Source: a virus
IMG/VR virus record: IMGVR_UViG_3300030329_005765
Span: 1-33,539 of that record
Length of the DNA stretch: 33,539 nucleotides
Direction: 5' to 3' (one strand)
Below are positions 6,146-14,273 of this stretch, one piece after another. The notes under the pieces were generated by a model. It did no database searches. It was not told the origin of the DNA and saw only the letters and a program-made list of their open reading frames with translations. A program made the translations under genes and the position numbers. Every line of letters begins with the position of its first letter. Position 1 is the first letter of the stretch.

Positions 6146-8425
6146 ATGGCAACAAATTGGGTTGACGAAGTATTATCAGGAGCTACATCAACAGGAAGCA
6201 AGACTCTTAGTTTAGCTACAGGGAATGCTTTATCTGTTGCAAATTCAAGCTCTGAAAATTTATTCACAGTAACATCAGACACATCAAATGGCGGCTTTAC
6301 ATCAATATTAGGAATTAATGGGCAGGAATCTGTCCTATTTTTAGGAGCAGATAGAGGGGATTCTGTTAATGATGTGTGGAGACTCCAGGCCGATGATTCG
6401 GGAAATTTAAAGATTGGAAACAGAACAGTTGGCACAGGAAGTCCAACAAGAAACCATACTATAGTAGATGCAATAACTATTGATTCAAGCAGAAATATAA
6501 GTGTTGGTGTTGATGATACAGGATATGATGTAAAGTTCTTTGGAGCTACATCTGGTCAATATATGCTATGGGACGAGAGTGCTGATGAATTAGTTTTAGC
6601 AGGCGACAGTAAATTATCTTTCCATGATGCAGCTGGTGGAGAAAATATTATAGCAACATCAGACGGTCATTTAGAAATAAATGCAGGGACAACTTTAGAT
6701 ATAACAGCTCCAACAGTAGATGTAAATGCTTCAAGCGAATTAAATATTGATGGAAATGTAGATTTAAATGGAACGCTAGATGTTTCAAGCACATCAACTC
6801 TTACTGGCTTAGTGACTGCTACAGCAGGAGTCAAGCTAGGAAACAATACAATATATGCCTCAGATGGAGGTGCTACAATTACTCTTGATACTTCTGATAA
6901 TGTTACAATTGCAGGCGATTTAACTGTTACTGGAAATACTCTAACATTTGGAAATAATGAAGTGGTACATAATGAAGCCGATAGCCATATGTATATTAGG
7001 ACTCAAAATTTTGTAGTAGATGCCGCCACAGCATCTCATGGAGTTGCATATGTTGTTGCTCAGGCTCAACTTAATTATGACTCTAAATTTGCCTTATATG
7101 ATGGAGCTGCTATTAGATGGAGCATGGGTCAGGATTATAGTGACTCAGCTAAATTGAAATTTGATTATGGCAATGATACAGTAGGAGCAGCCACAAAATT
7201 AACTCTTGATAGTAGTGGAAACATGACTGTTGCTGGAGATTTAATTGTAGCAGGAGGGGTTACAAGCGGGACATCTTCTAACGTCCACTCGCTTCATGTT
7301 AGTGATGGAAGTTCATCTTCTATGAACATGGGCAATGAAGCTGAGATTGTTATTACAGATGATGGTATACCAAGAATTTATTTTGAAGATACAGGCGAAG
7401 GAACTAATGATAAGTTAATGGCAATTGCAAATTATAACGAAAATTTTGTTGTTCAGTCACTTGTTGACGATGGTGAATCCTATGATGTTGAAAATATATT
7501 AGTGTGTAATAGAGATGGTAATGTTTCGGTTGGTAGTGGAGATTTTTCAGTAATTGCTACAAAGAAAATATATCTTGATGGAGGAACTCATACGTATTTC
7601 CATGAATCCTCTAGTGATGTAGTGCAATTAGCTGGTGGTGTTGACCAAACAACTGCAGTAAGATTAATTAATATGACCCCTAAATCAGGAGCAGGGGCAG
7701 GCAATACTGTGTATGGTGAAGATGCAGGAAGTAATCTAGATTCAGCTTCTATCGAAAATACTTATTTTGGAGCTAAGGCTGGTGATTCTACTCATAGTGA
7801 TGGAGACTCAAATACAGGAATAGGGTATATATCCTTAACATCCTGCACTACAGGAGACCATAATACCGCAGTAGGAAAAGGAAGTTTATTTGCTTTAACA
7901 GAAGGTACTCATAATGTGGCGTTAGGCTCTAATGCTTTAGATGCAGACACAAAAGGAAATTATAGCGTAGGATTGGGCTATGGAGCTTTGACTACTCAAA
8001 ATTTCACGTCTTCAACGGATACTTATAATACTTCTATAGGTGCTAAGTCTGGCTGGGCAACTTCTACAGGTATTAAAAATACTTTTTTAGGCGGTCAAGC
8101 AGGAGAGTCTGTAACTACAGGAAGTGAAAATATTTGTATTGGATATAATGCAGAAATATCAGCAGTAGGAACAGATAATGAAATTGTTATTGGGTCAGAC
8201 GCTACAGGATTAGGTGCTAATAAAGCGATTATAGGAAATAATAGTTGCACAGATGTCTATATGGCAGAAGATAGTGGAGCAACTGTTCATTGTACTAGTG
8301 TTACGTTAAAAGAAACAACTACGCCAACAGCATTAGCTGACCATGGTAAAGTATACACTAAAAATGATAATAAATTGTATTTTCAAGATGGTGCTGGAAC
8401 TGAACATGAAATACAGTTTGTTTAA
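6146..8425 (+). CDS. Tail fibre/spike-like protein with YadA-head-type repeats
   Basis: This 759-residue protein is almost entirely beta strand. Residues 1-510 contain repeated short strands of the type NVTIAGDLTVTGNTLTFGNN and ELNIDGNVDLNGTLDVS. Residues about 515-700 carry left-handed-roll repeats of the adhesin-head type, with units such as NTYFGAKAG, NTGIGYISL, NTAVGKGSL, NVALGSNAL, NTFLGGQAG and ICIGYNAEI. The C-terminus (GKVYTKNDNKLYFQDGAGTE) is a short domain I have seen at the end of many aquatic phage structural proteins. No S74 chaperone domain is visible. It probably trimerises and contacts the host surface. GGAG 8 bases upstream supports the start. Confidence 0.7.
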   Translation: MATNWVDEVLSGATSTGSKTLSLATGNALSVANSSSENLFTVTSDTSNGGFTSILGINGQESVLFLGADRGDSVNDVWRLQADDSGNLKIGNRTVGTGSPTRNHTIVDAITIDSSRNISVGVDDTGYDVKFFGATSGQYMLWDESADELVLAGDSKLSFHDAAGGENIIATSDGHLEINAGTTLDITAPTVDVNASSELNIDGNVDLNGTLDVSSTSTLTGLVTATAGVKLGNNTIYASDGGATITLDTSDNVTIAGDLTVTGNTLTFGNNEVVHNEADSHMYIRTQNFVVDAATASHGVAYVVAQAQLNYDSKFALYDGAAIRWSMGQDYSDSAKLKFDYGNDTVGAATKLTLDSSGNMTVAGDLIVAGGVTSGTSSNVHSLHVSDGSSSSMNMGNEAEIVITDDGIPRIYFEDTGEGTNDKLMAIANYNENFVVQSLVDDGESYDVENILVCNRDGNVSVGSGDFSVIATKKIYLDGGTHTYFHESSSDVVQLAGGVDQTTAVRLINMTPKSGAGAGNTVYGEDAGSNLDSASIENTYFGAKAGDSTHSDGDSNTGIGYISLTSCTTGDHNTAVGKGSLFALTEGTHNVALGSNALDADTKGNYSVGLGYGALTTQNFTSSTDTYNTSIGAKSGWATSTGIKNTFLGGQAGESVTTGSENICIGYNAEISAVGTDNEIVIGSDATGLGANKAIIGNNSCTDVYMAEDSGATVHCTSVTLKETTTPTALADHGKVYTKNDNKLYFQDGAGTEHEIQFV

Positions 8426-8446
8426 TATAATAAATAAGAGGGAAAT

Positions 8447-8626
8447 ATGGCAGAAAAAATAGACAATAGATTAAAAGATGAGGTTGAGTCTTATAATGCA
8501 TTAAATTCTAAAAAATTGCAGATGGAAAAAGAACTTGGTGCAATTAATCAAGAAATGCTTAAAATACTTGGCAAGATTGAATTATTGCAAGATATGAATA
8601 AACCAAAAGAAAATAAGAAGAAGTAA
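8447..8626 (+). CDS. 59-residue coiled-coil peptide
   Basis: An ATG after AGAGGGAAAT opens a 59-residue, strongly helical, charged protein (LKDEVESYNALNSKKLQMEK then ELGAINQEMLKIL) ending in a Lys-rich tail. It is a likely homodimeric coiled coil. Its TAA overlaps the ATG of the holin-like peptide, so the two are translationally coupled. A small virion or lysis accessory role is possible, but no family was recognised. Confidence 0.6.
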   Translation: MAEKIDNRLKDEVESYNALNSKKLQMEKELGAINQEMLKILGKIELLQDMNKPKENKKK

Positions 8627-8772
8627 TGGATATTTTGAAAACTATGGGAGTTGGGTTGACAGGCATGGGAATAACATGGATTGAATGGTTACCTGTAGTG
8701 ATTAGAGTGGCTGTTGGACTAGCTTCACTTGTGTATTTGTTTGTTAAGATACACAATGAATTAAAAAAATAG
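8626..8772 (+). CDS. Holin-like membrane peptide
   Basis: This 48-residue peptide has one hydrophobic stretch from about residue 18 to 40 (WIEWLPVVIRVAVGLASLVY), preceded by a Gly-rich amphipathic start and followed by a charged C-terminus (KIHNELKK). Size, one membrane span and charged tail match small phage holins or other phage membrane peptides. No endolysin gene is adjacent, so holin is a reasonable but unproven call. It is coupled to the preceding gene by a one-base overlap and followed within 6 bases by the phosphoesterase gene. Confidence 0.5.
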   Translation: MDILKTMGVGLTGMGITWIEWLPVVIRVAVGLASLVYLFVKIHNELKK

Positions 8773-8778
8773 GATTTT

Positions 8779-9558
8779 ATGAATAAAGATAAAGGCGTTG
8801 TAAAACGTGTATTCGTAACGCCAGATAAACATTTTCCACTACATGATAAAAAAGCAATAAATGTAGTTAAGAAAGCGATAGAAATAGTGAAGCCTGATGT
8901 CTATATAGACTTAGGTGACGTAGGGGAATGGCATGGTTGCTCTCATTGGCAATGGAAAAAAAGAAAAAGACCGCCCCTAGAATATCAGTTACCGTTTATT
9001 GACAAAGATGTAAAAGATGTTAATGCTGGAATGGACTTAATTGATGAGTCCTTAGATAAGGCTAATTGCAAAGAAAAATACATGATTGAAGGTAATCATG
9101 ATGATTGGATGAATCGTTTTGTTGATGAGAATCCATACTTAACTAAATATAGGTTTGAAGAATGCGTAAAATTAAAAGAAAGAAATTACAATTACTACCA
9201 AGCAGGAAAGTATCTCAAGATTGGGAAACTTCACTTTTACCATGGCCATCACTTTGCGGGAGTTCAGCATACGAGAAATCATCTAGTGCGTCTTGGAACG
9301 AATGTAATGTATGGTCATCATCACGACATACAGCAGAGTTCTCTGACTCATATGGATGGTCAAAAGTCAGCTTGGAGCATTGGGTGCCTAAAGGATATGA
9401 GAGATGAGCAAAATACGTGGCTTGGTGGAAGGCCTATTAATTGGTCGCATGCATTTGCAATCGTAGATTTTTTCTCAAAAGGGCATTTTACTGTACACGT
9501 AATACAGATAATAGATGGAAGAACCTCATTATGGGGTGAATTGATTGATGGAAAATAA
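8779..9558 (+). CDS. Calcineurin-type metallophosphoesterase
   Basis: This 259-residue protein has the ordered metal-binding motifs of the calcineurin-like superfamily: DKH at residues 16-18, GD at 46-47, GNHDD at 105-109, HGHH at 155-158 and GHHHD at 179-183. Such enzymes use a di-metal centre to hydrolyse phosphomonoesters or phosphodiesters, including nucleic acids and cyclic nucleotides. The substrate cannot be read from the sequence. No signal peptide is present, so it acts in the cytoplasm or is packaged. It sits in an accessory block with a nuclease and membrane peptides, which could mean nucleotide scavenging, defence evasion or DNA processing. Confidence 0.85.
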   Translation: MNKDKGVVKRVFVTPDKHFPLHDKKAINVVKKAIEIVKPDVYIDLGDVGEWHGCSHWQWKKRKRPPLEYQLPFIDKDVKDVNAGMDLIDESLDKANCKEKYMIEGNHDDWMNRFVDENPYLTKYRFEECVKLKERNYNYYQAGKYLKIGKLHFYHGHHFAGVQHTRNHLVRLGTNVMYGHHHDIQQSSLTHMDGQKSAWSIGCLKDMRDEQNTWLGGRPINWSHAFAIVDFFSKGHFTVHVIQIIDGRTSLWGELIDGK

Positions 9559-9560
9559 AT

Positions 9561-9947
9561 ATGAACGAAGAGGAATTACAGAAACAAGCAGAGGGATTCT
9601 TTGGGAATTGGGTATGGTTATTTGTATCTGGGGTTGCTCTTTTATTATTTAAGTCAACTATTGAATCCGTAGTTGAATCTATAAAAATTTTCGCAGGCAA
9701 GGATTTAAATACTGATGATGTAGTAATTTTAGATGGAAGGCCTGCAAGAGTAATAAGATGTGGTTTTTGGAAATGTACATTTTTTGCTTATGATATAGGA
9801 ATGGCTAATGGGAAACCTTTTGTTAAAGGTGGAACTAAGATACAAATCCAAAATGATAAGCTTAAAGACCATGTAATTGAAAGACCACTGCAAATGCTGG
9901 ACTTAAGTAAATGGGAGGTTCCTGATGCTTCAAAAGATGGTGATTAA
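9561..9947 (+). CDS. Minimal MscS-like protein: one membrane helix plus beta domain
   Basis: Residues about 16-34 are hydrophobic (NWVWLFVSGVALLLF), followed by an amphipathic helix (KSTIESVVESIKIFAGKDLN). Then comes a small beta domain containing DDVVILDGRPARVIRCGFWK and GTKIQIQNDKLKDHVIERP. This order matches the pore-lining TM3 and the middle beta domain of MscS channels, where the usual pattern is GD-V-IDG--G-V, then T-, then IPN-K-. TM1, TM2 and the C-terminal alpha-beta cage are missing, and the protein is 128 residues against about 280 for MscS. It may form an oligomeric membrane pore or an anchored ring. The function is inferred. Confidence 0.6.
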   Translation: MNEEELQKQAEGFFGNWVWLFVSGVALLLFKSTIESVVESIKIFAGKDLNTDDVVILDGRPARVIRCGFWKCTFFAYDIGMANGKPFVKGGTKIQIQNDKLKDHVIERPLQMLDLSKWEVPDASKDGD

Positions 9948-10134
9948 TAAGATAGTGAGCTTGCTTGCAAAGCAGTTTAATCTATATAAGGTAATGAAGT
10001 ATGTTGAAGAGCCTAATGATGCTGATAATCGCATATCTGAACTTGAAATAAGATTGTTTCAATTAGGCAGAAAATATGAAGAATTAGAAAAAAAGGTTAA
10101 ATGCAATAAATGTATGAATACAAAGCGAAGTTAA
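9925..10134 (+). CDS. 69-residue coiled-coil protein
   Basis: The ATG at 9925 lies inside the end of the MscS-like gene (23-bp overlap) and has GGAGG 6 bases upstream, which fixes the start. The product has an N-terminal amphipathic helix (KIVSLLAKQFNLYKVMKYVE) and a heptad-like segment (ISELEIRLFQLGRKYEELEK), then a C-x-x-C (CNKC) near the C-terminus. No family was recognised. The start codon of the nuclease gene lies within its last codons, so it is coupled to both neighbours. Confidence 0.55.
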   Translation: MLQKMVINKIVSLLAKQFNLYKVMKYVEEPNDADNRISELEIRLFQLGRKYEELEKKVKCNKCMNTKRS

Positions 10135-10487
10135 AAAGAGTCGTAGATGGAGATACGTGTGATGCTTATATTGATTTAGGCTTTGATGTATCAGTTAAAA
10201 AAAGAATACGATTTATGGGTGTTGATACATGGGAAAGCAGAACAAGAGACCTTGAAGAAAAGAAAAAAGGTTTAGCTGCAAAAGAATATACCAAAGAAAT
10301 GCTTTCTAAGAATGAAGGTGAATTTACTATAAAATCTCATGGAGTAGGTAAATATGGTAGAGTTCTTGGAGAGCTTTTTATTGAAGGCGAAGATAAGTCT
10401 TTAAATGAATTATTGAAAGATAATGGCCATGCATATGAATATCATGGTGGTAAAAAGAAAGATTTTAAAATAACCAAGGAGAAATAA
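10110..10487 (+). CDS. Staphylococcal-nuclease-type endonuclease (SNase/thermonuclease fold)
   Basis: This 125-residue protein carries all catalytic positions of the SNase family: VVDGDT (D13, D15, T16), R34 in RIRFMGVDTWE with D39, T40 and E42, and R84 in GKYGRVLGEL. The usual Pro after DT is Trp here. SNases are calcium-dependent nucleases that cut DNA and RNA to 3'-phosphate products. There is no signal peptide, so it is intracellular or virion-carried. It may degrade host DNA or invading nucleic acid. The ATG overlaps the previous gene by 25 bases. Confidence 0.85.
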   Translation: MYEYKAKLKRVVDGDTCDAYIDLGFDVSVKKRIRFMGVDTWESRTRDLEEKKKGLAAKEYTKEMLSKNEGEFTIKSHGVGKYGRVLGELFIEGEDKSLNELLKDNGHAYEYHGGKKKDFKITKEK

Positions 10488-10640
10488 ATGAAGAAAGTCG
10501 TTGCAATAATAGTAAAAAACTTATTCAGTGAAAATGTTCTTAAATCAGTCTTTGTTAAAGTTGGAGACTATTTAGTATCATCTTCTAAGAATAAATTAGA
10601 CGATAAAGTATGGGCAGTTTGTAAAGATAAATTATTATAA
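10488..10640 (+). CDS. 50-residue peptide before the large tail gene
   Basis: AAGGAGAAATAA before the ATG gives a clear ribosome-binding site. The product begins with a basic hydrophobic helix (MKKVVAIIVKNLFSENVLKS) and ends with a polar helix containing SSKNKLDDKVWAVCKDKLL. Small proteins with an SKN-LDD core like this often lie near lysis or tail genes in phages, but I do not know a function for them. The hydrophobic part is too short for a firm membrane prediction. It is immediately followed by the 1210-residue tail gene. Confidence 0.55.
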   Translation: MKKVVAIIVKNLFSENVLKSVFVKVGDYLVSSSKNKLDDKVWAVCKDKLL

Positions 10641-13600
10641 ATGGCCAAACAGGAGTATAAAATATTAGAGTTTCATGGTGGAACAAATAATAAGTTTGAC
10701 CCTAGGGATATTGCTGATAATCAAAATACTTTCAGTGCATTATCAGTAAGAAATCCTGGAAGACTTGTAGTCGAAGGGGACGCTAAAAACTTATATAATA
10801 AAACCGATATTAACCCTGCCACTATAGCAGACATATCAACAGCAGCAGGAGGATTTGAAAAAGGTTATGGCTTGTTTTCATTCTCTCATGATTACAGTAT
10901 GGAATCAACGCCTACGGAAGTTGATACTGACTTTGTTGTAATTAATGATGATGTGAGCATTGATATATATGATGCAAATCAAACATCTGATGAATGGCAA
11001 AACGATAAGTTTAAGCTAGGTTCAAGAACTGGAAATGTTAAGCCTGAATATTATAATGTTGATGGAGCTTTAAGAGTATGTGACTCAAATTTCTTGGTGA
11101 CTGACACAACTGAAACTGTGGATATGACAGGAGATGTATCTATTACTAAAAATGACATAGAGTTAATACATACAAGTGGCACTATACCAGCAGAGTCTAT
11201 TATACAAATTGACCAAGAGATTATGTACGTTACAGCAACAAATGGCTCAACAACTATAGATGTTATAAGAGGATTTGCAAATACAAAGATTGCAACACAT
11301 GCTCATAATTCTAAAATATATTTTGTCAATGTCCCTAAATATTTTGGACATATAAAGCAAGATAGATTATTTGAATGTGCAACATCTAATTCAGTCAATA
11401 CATGGGTTGAAGATATTCAAACTCCACAACCACCAAACAATACGAGAAAATCGGATGGAACAACAGGAACGCTTGCAAACAGTGCTGGCATACAATCATT
11501 GAGAATATATGATAAAATAACATCAAGCACAACAAATATTCCAACAGAGTCTGAAAAAGTAGTATTAGAATTTGGCGAAAATCCTGGAAATGTCGGTATA
11601 ACTAAAATTTTGTTTGGAAGTTATGGTGATGGAAATATTAAGATAACAACAAGTGGGTATGGCTCAGATTCAACAGCTAATCACAATTTAAGTGAAGGAG
11701 ATTTAATTAATTTTTCTGAAATGCAGGGAGTTGCATCAAGCCTTAGCGGAGAACATACAGTTAAAACAGTAGAAGATGCTACGTCTTTTACTATATATGT
11801 AGAAGGCGCATCAAATGCAACAGATTTAGACTACATACCTGCAAGTGGAGCAGGAGCAACATCAGGAGACAGAGAGGCATTTAGCAGCAGTGTAAGTGAT
11901 TGGGCTGATTACAGCGATGAAGACCAGGCTGTTGATGGCTTAAAAATAGTAATTGGAACAGATGCAGATTTTACAAATACATCGTCTTTTCCAATTCATA
12001 TAACAGGAGAAACAGGTGTAACAAACTATAATGGTATTTACATGGCATTTAGAATAGATGATAATAATGCATATATTTCTCATGCAGACCATGAAAGCTA
12101 TGCTAGCGGCTCTACTGACGCAAAAATACAACAATTAATTGGAATTATAAGACATTCAGAGTTTGAGGGAGTTATAGATAGTGATTTAAAAAGAAAATGG
12201 ACTTTTGCAATGTCATTTACATATGATGGACCTGCTCAAGAGGTTCAAGAATCATTACTTACAATGGGACATAAAGTAGAAGAAGCAGTTCAAGATGATG
12301 GAACTCCAAATAATTTAAATGATACAACTACAAGTGGGGGGATAGATGCTGATGATACCCCTATTGAGGTTAAAGATAGCGATACATTTTCAGTTAATGA
12401 TGTTATTATGATTGGAACAGAGCAAATGTTAGTTACTGAAATAAATCCAAGTGGTGCAGCAAATCATTTAGCTGTTACAAGAGGTTTCAACAACACTACT
12501 GCAGGACCCCATACTGATGGAGCGTCTATATTTAAAATAACAGAGTTAACACCAACAGCAACGATTGATTGGACAAATTTTGTTGGAGTGCCTAAATGTG
12601 TAATTAAATCTGTATATGGATATGGGGTTGATGAAAAATCTTGGAATGCTAGGATTAATGGTTTCAAAATATATATGAAAGATGTAACTGATGAAGATGC
12701 ATCAAAAGAATGGCGATTATTTTCTCATGTCAATTTTAATAAAGGAACTTATACCATATTCGCAGCCGATGATTCAGAGCTTATCCTTGCACAACCAGCA
12801 GCAAATGCAATTGCAACACTAACAACTGGAACAAATATTAATATTAAGCCTATCGATACATATTTATCCGAGAATTTATTTACAGAACAAACAATCATTG
12901 ATGCACAATATAAAGTGGCTGAAGTTGTGGGAAGAAGGGTGTATATAGGCAATATTAAGCAGGGGGGCAGAACTTACCCTGATAGAATGTTAAGAAGTCC
13001 TGTAAACAAGTTTGACACATTTCCTGAAACAAACTTTATTGATGTTGCGGTTGGAGATGGAGATAGAATAACAGCACTTAAATCATTTGGTGATAGATTA
13101 TTACAATATAAAAAAGATACGGTCTATATAATTAATACATCAGGAGATTCTGAAGTATTAGAGGCAGAATATCCAAATGCAGGTGTTGCTAGGCCATCTC
13201 AAGTTGTAAAAACAAATTTAGGAATTGCTTGGTTTAATCCAACAGGATTATGGTTTTTTGACGGACAATCAATTCAAAATTTAACACGAAACATTGAAGC
13301 TAATAAATATCCTGACCACGAGGATTTCGCTGGAGTTATTGGATTCGATAAATATACTAATAGATTAATATATTGCCCAAATATACAGTCAGTAGGCGCT
13401 ACATGCATTTGGTATATGTACGACTTAGAACTTAAATCATATCAGCGTCATTATATAGGAGACTTATTTCCTTATGCAGAATCTGCAGCAAATCATTATA
13501 CGAATATGATTACAGATTCTGATGGTAATTTGATAATAGGCTTTACGGACGGTTCAGCTCCTACTGAATTAAATTTCTATCAATGGAGTAATGATTCTTC

Positions 13601-14273
13601 TGAAGGTGGAATTGGAGCAATTACTTCAGGGTCATTATGGAAAAGCAAAGATATTGACCTTGCAAGTCCTGCAGTAGATAAAAAAATATATAAAGTTTAT
13701 GTAACCTATAAATGTACAGGTCACTCAGGGGTTAAGATGACATATGCCACAAATGGTAGTGGAAGTTTTTCAGGGACATTTGCAGCAAATACCAATTACA
13801 ATGCAGAAAGTTTTTCTACTAATGGCACACATACAGGCTTTAAAAATACAGATGGAGCATGGGCAGTTGCTGAGCTCAAGCCCTCTTCATCAATTAATAA
13901 TGTTAAAAGTATACAGCTTCATTTAGATTATATATACATAGCATCAGGGACTGCGCAAACAGGAGGGGGCACAAGTAGTATAAAGCTAGCAGACGCAGCA
14001 AGCGCCACAGCTGGGATATATAATGATTATAATATTTTTCTATATACTGGCCAAGCAAGATATAATTCAGGACTTATAGCAAATGGAACCAATGGAGCAG
14101 CCTATTCTCCTGATGGAAGCTCAAAAGTTGCAACAGTTACTTCTGCCTTTACTGACAAAGGTTATGATAATGACGCCAATTCTACTAGCACTAAATATAT
14201 ACTAGGTTCATTGGCTCCAGATTTTGAAATAAACGATATCACAATAATATTCAGAGCTAAACGAGTTAAATAA
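10641..14273 (+). CDS. Large tail protein with beta-propeller core (P22 gp10/stabilisation-protein-like)
   Basis: This 1210-residue beta-rich protein has a central-to-late region (about residues 766-910) with RVYIGNIKQGGRTYPDRML, GDGDRITALKSFGDRLLQYK and GIAWFNPTGLWFFDGQSIQN. That pattern of blades is typical of podovirus tail hub or DNA-stabilisation proteins that close the neck after packaging. Two copies of another module are inserted at about residues 180-230 and 570-633, each with I-QEQM-VT...RGFxNT...H-G-I. The C-terminal part (from about residue 990) is again beta-rich. The gene directly follows the accessory block and starts the tail/fibre run. The start has no strong ribosome-binding site and relies on coupling. 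Confidence 0.65.
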   Translation: MAKQEYKILEFHGGTNNKFDPRDIADNQNTFSALSVRNPGRLVVEGDAKNLYNKTDINPATIADISTAAGGFEKGYGLFSFSHDYSMESTPTEVDTDFVVINDDVSIDIYDANQTSDEWQNDKFKLGSRTGNVKPEYYNVDGALRVCDSNFLVTDTTETVDMTGDVSITKNDIELIHTSGTIPAESIIQIDQEIMYVTATNGSTTIDVIRGFANTKIATHAHNSKIYFVNVPKYFGHIKQDRLFECATSNSVNTWVEDIQTPQPPNNTRKSDGTTGTLANSAGIQSLRIYDKITSSTTNIPTESEKVVLEFGENPGNVGITKILFGSYGDGNIKITTSGYGSDSTANHNLSEGDLINFSEMQGVASSLSGEHTVKTVEDATSFTIYVEGASNATDLDYIPASGAGATSGDREAFSSSVSDWADYSDEDQAVDGLKIVIGTDADFTNTSSFPIHITGETGVTNYNGIYMAFRIDDNNAYISHADHESYASGSTDAKIQQLIGIIRHSEFEGVIDSDLKRKWTFAMSFTYDGPAQEVQESLLTMGHKVEEAVQDDGTPNNLNDTTTSGGIDADDTPIEVKDSDTFSVNDVIMIGTEQMLVTEINPSGAANHLAVTRGFNNTTAGPHTDGASIFKITELTPTATIDWTNFVGVPKCVIKSVYGYGVDEKSWNARINGFKIYMKDVTDEDASKEWRLFSHVNFNKGTYTIFAADDSELILAQPAANAIATLTTGTNINIKPIDTYLSENLFTEQTIIDAQYKVAEVVGRRVYIGNIKQGGRTYPDRMLRSPVNKFDTFPETNFIDVAVGDGDRITALKSFGDRLLQYKKDTVYIINTSGDSEVLEAEYPNAGVARPSQVVKTNLGIAWFNPTGLWFFDGQSIQNLTRNIEANKYPDHEDFAGVIGFDKYTNRLIYCPNIQSVGATCIWYMYDLELKSYQRHYIGDLFPYAESAANHYTNMITDSDGNLIIGFTDGSAPTELNFYQWSNDSSEGGIGAITSGSLWKSKDIDLASPAVDKKIYKVYVTYKCTGHSGVKMTYATNGSGSFSGTFAANTNYNAESFSTNGTHTGFKNTDGAWAVAELKPSSSINNVKSIQLHLDYIYIASGTAQTGGGTSSIKLADAASATAGIYNDYNIFLYTGQARYNSGLIANGTNGAAYSPDGSSKVATVTSAFTDKGYDNDANSTSTKYILGSLAPDFEINDITIIFRAKRVK

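Noticed and set aside
8626-10640. Endolysin in the putative lysis block
   Set aside because: None of the genes near the holin-like peptide shows amidase, lysozyme or peptidase motifs. The HEFSH motif of the giant protein is a candidate only for proteolysis, so no lysin is called.
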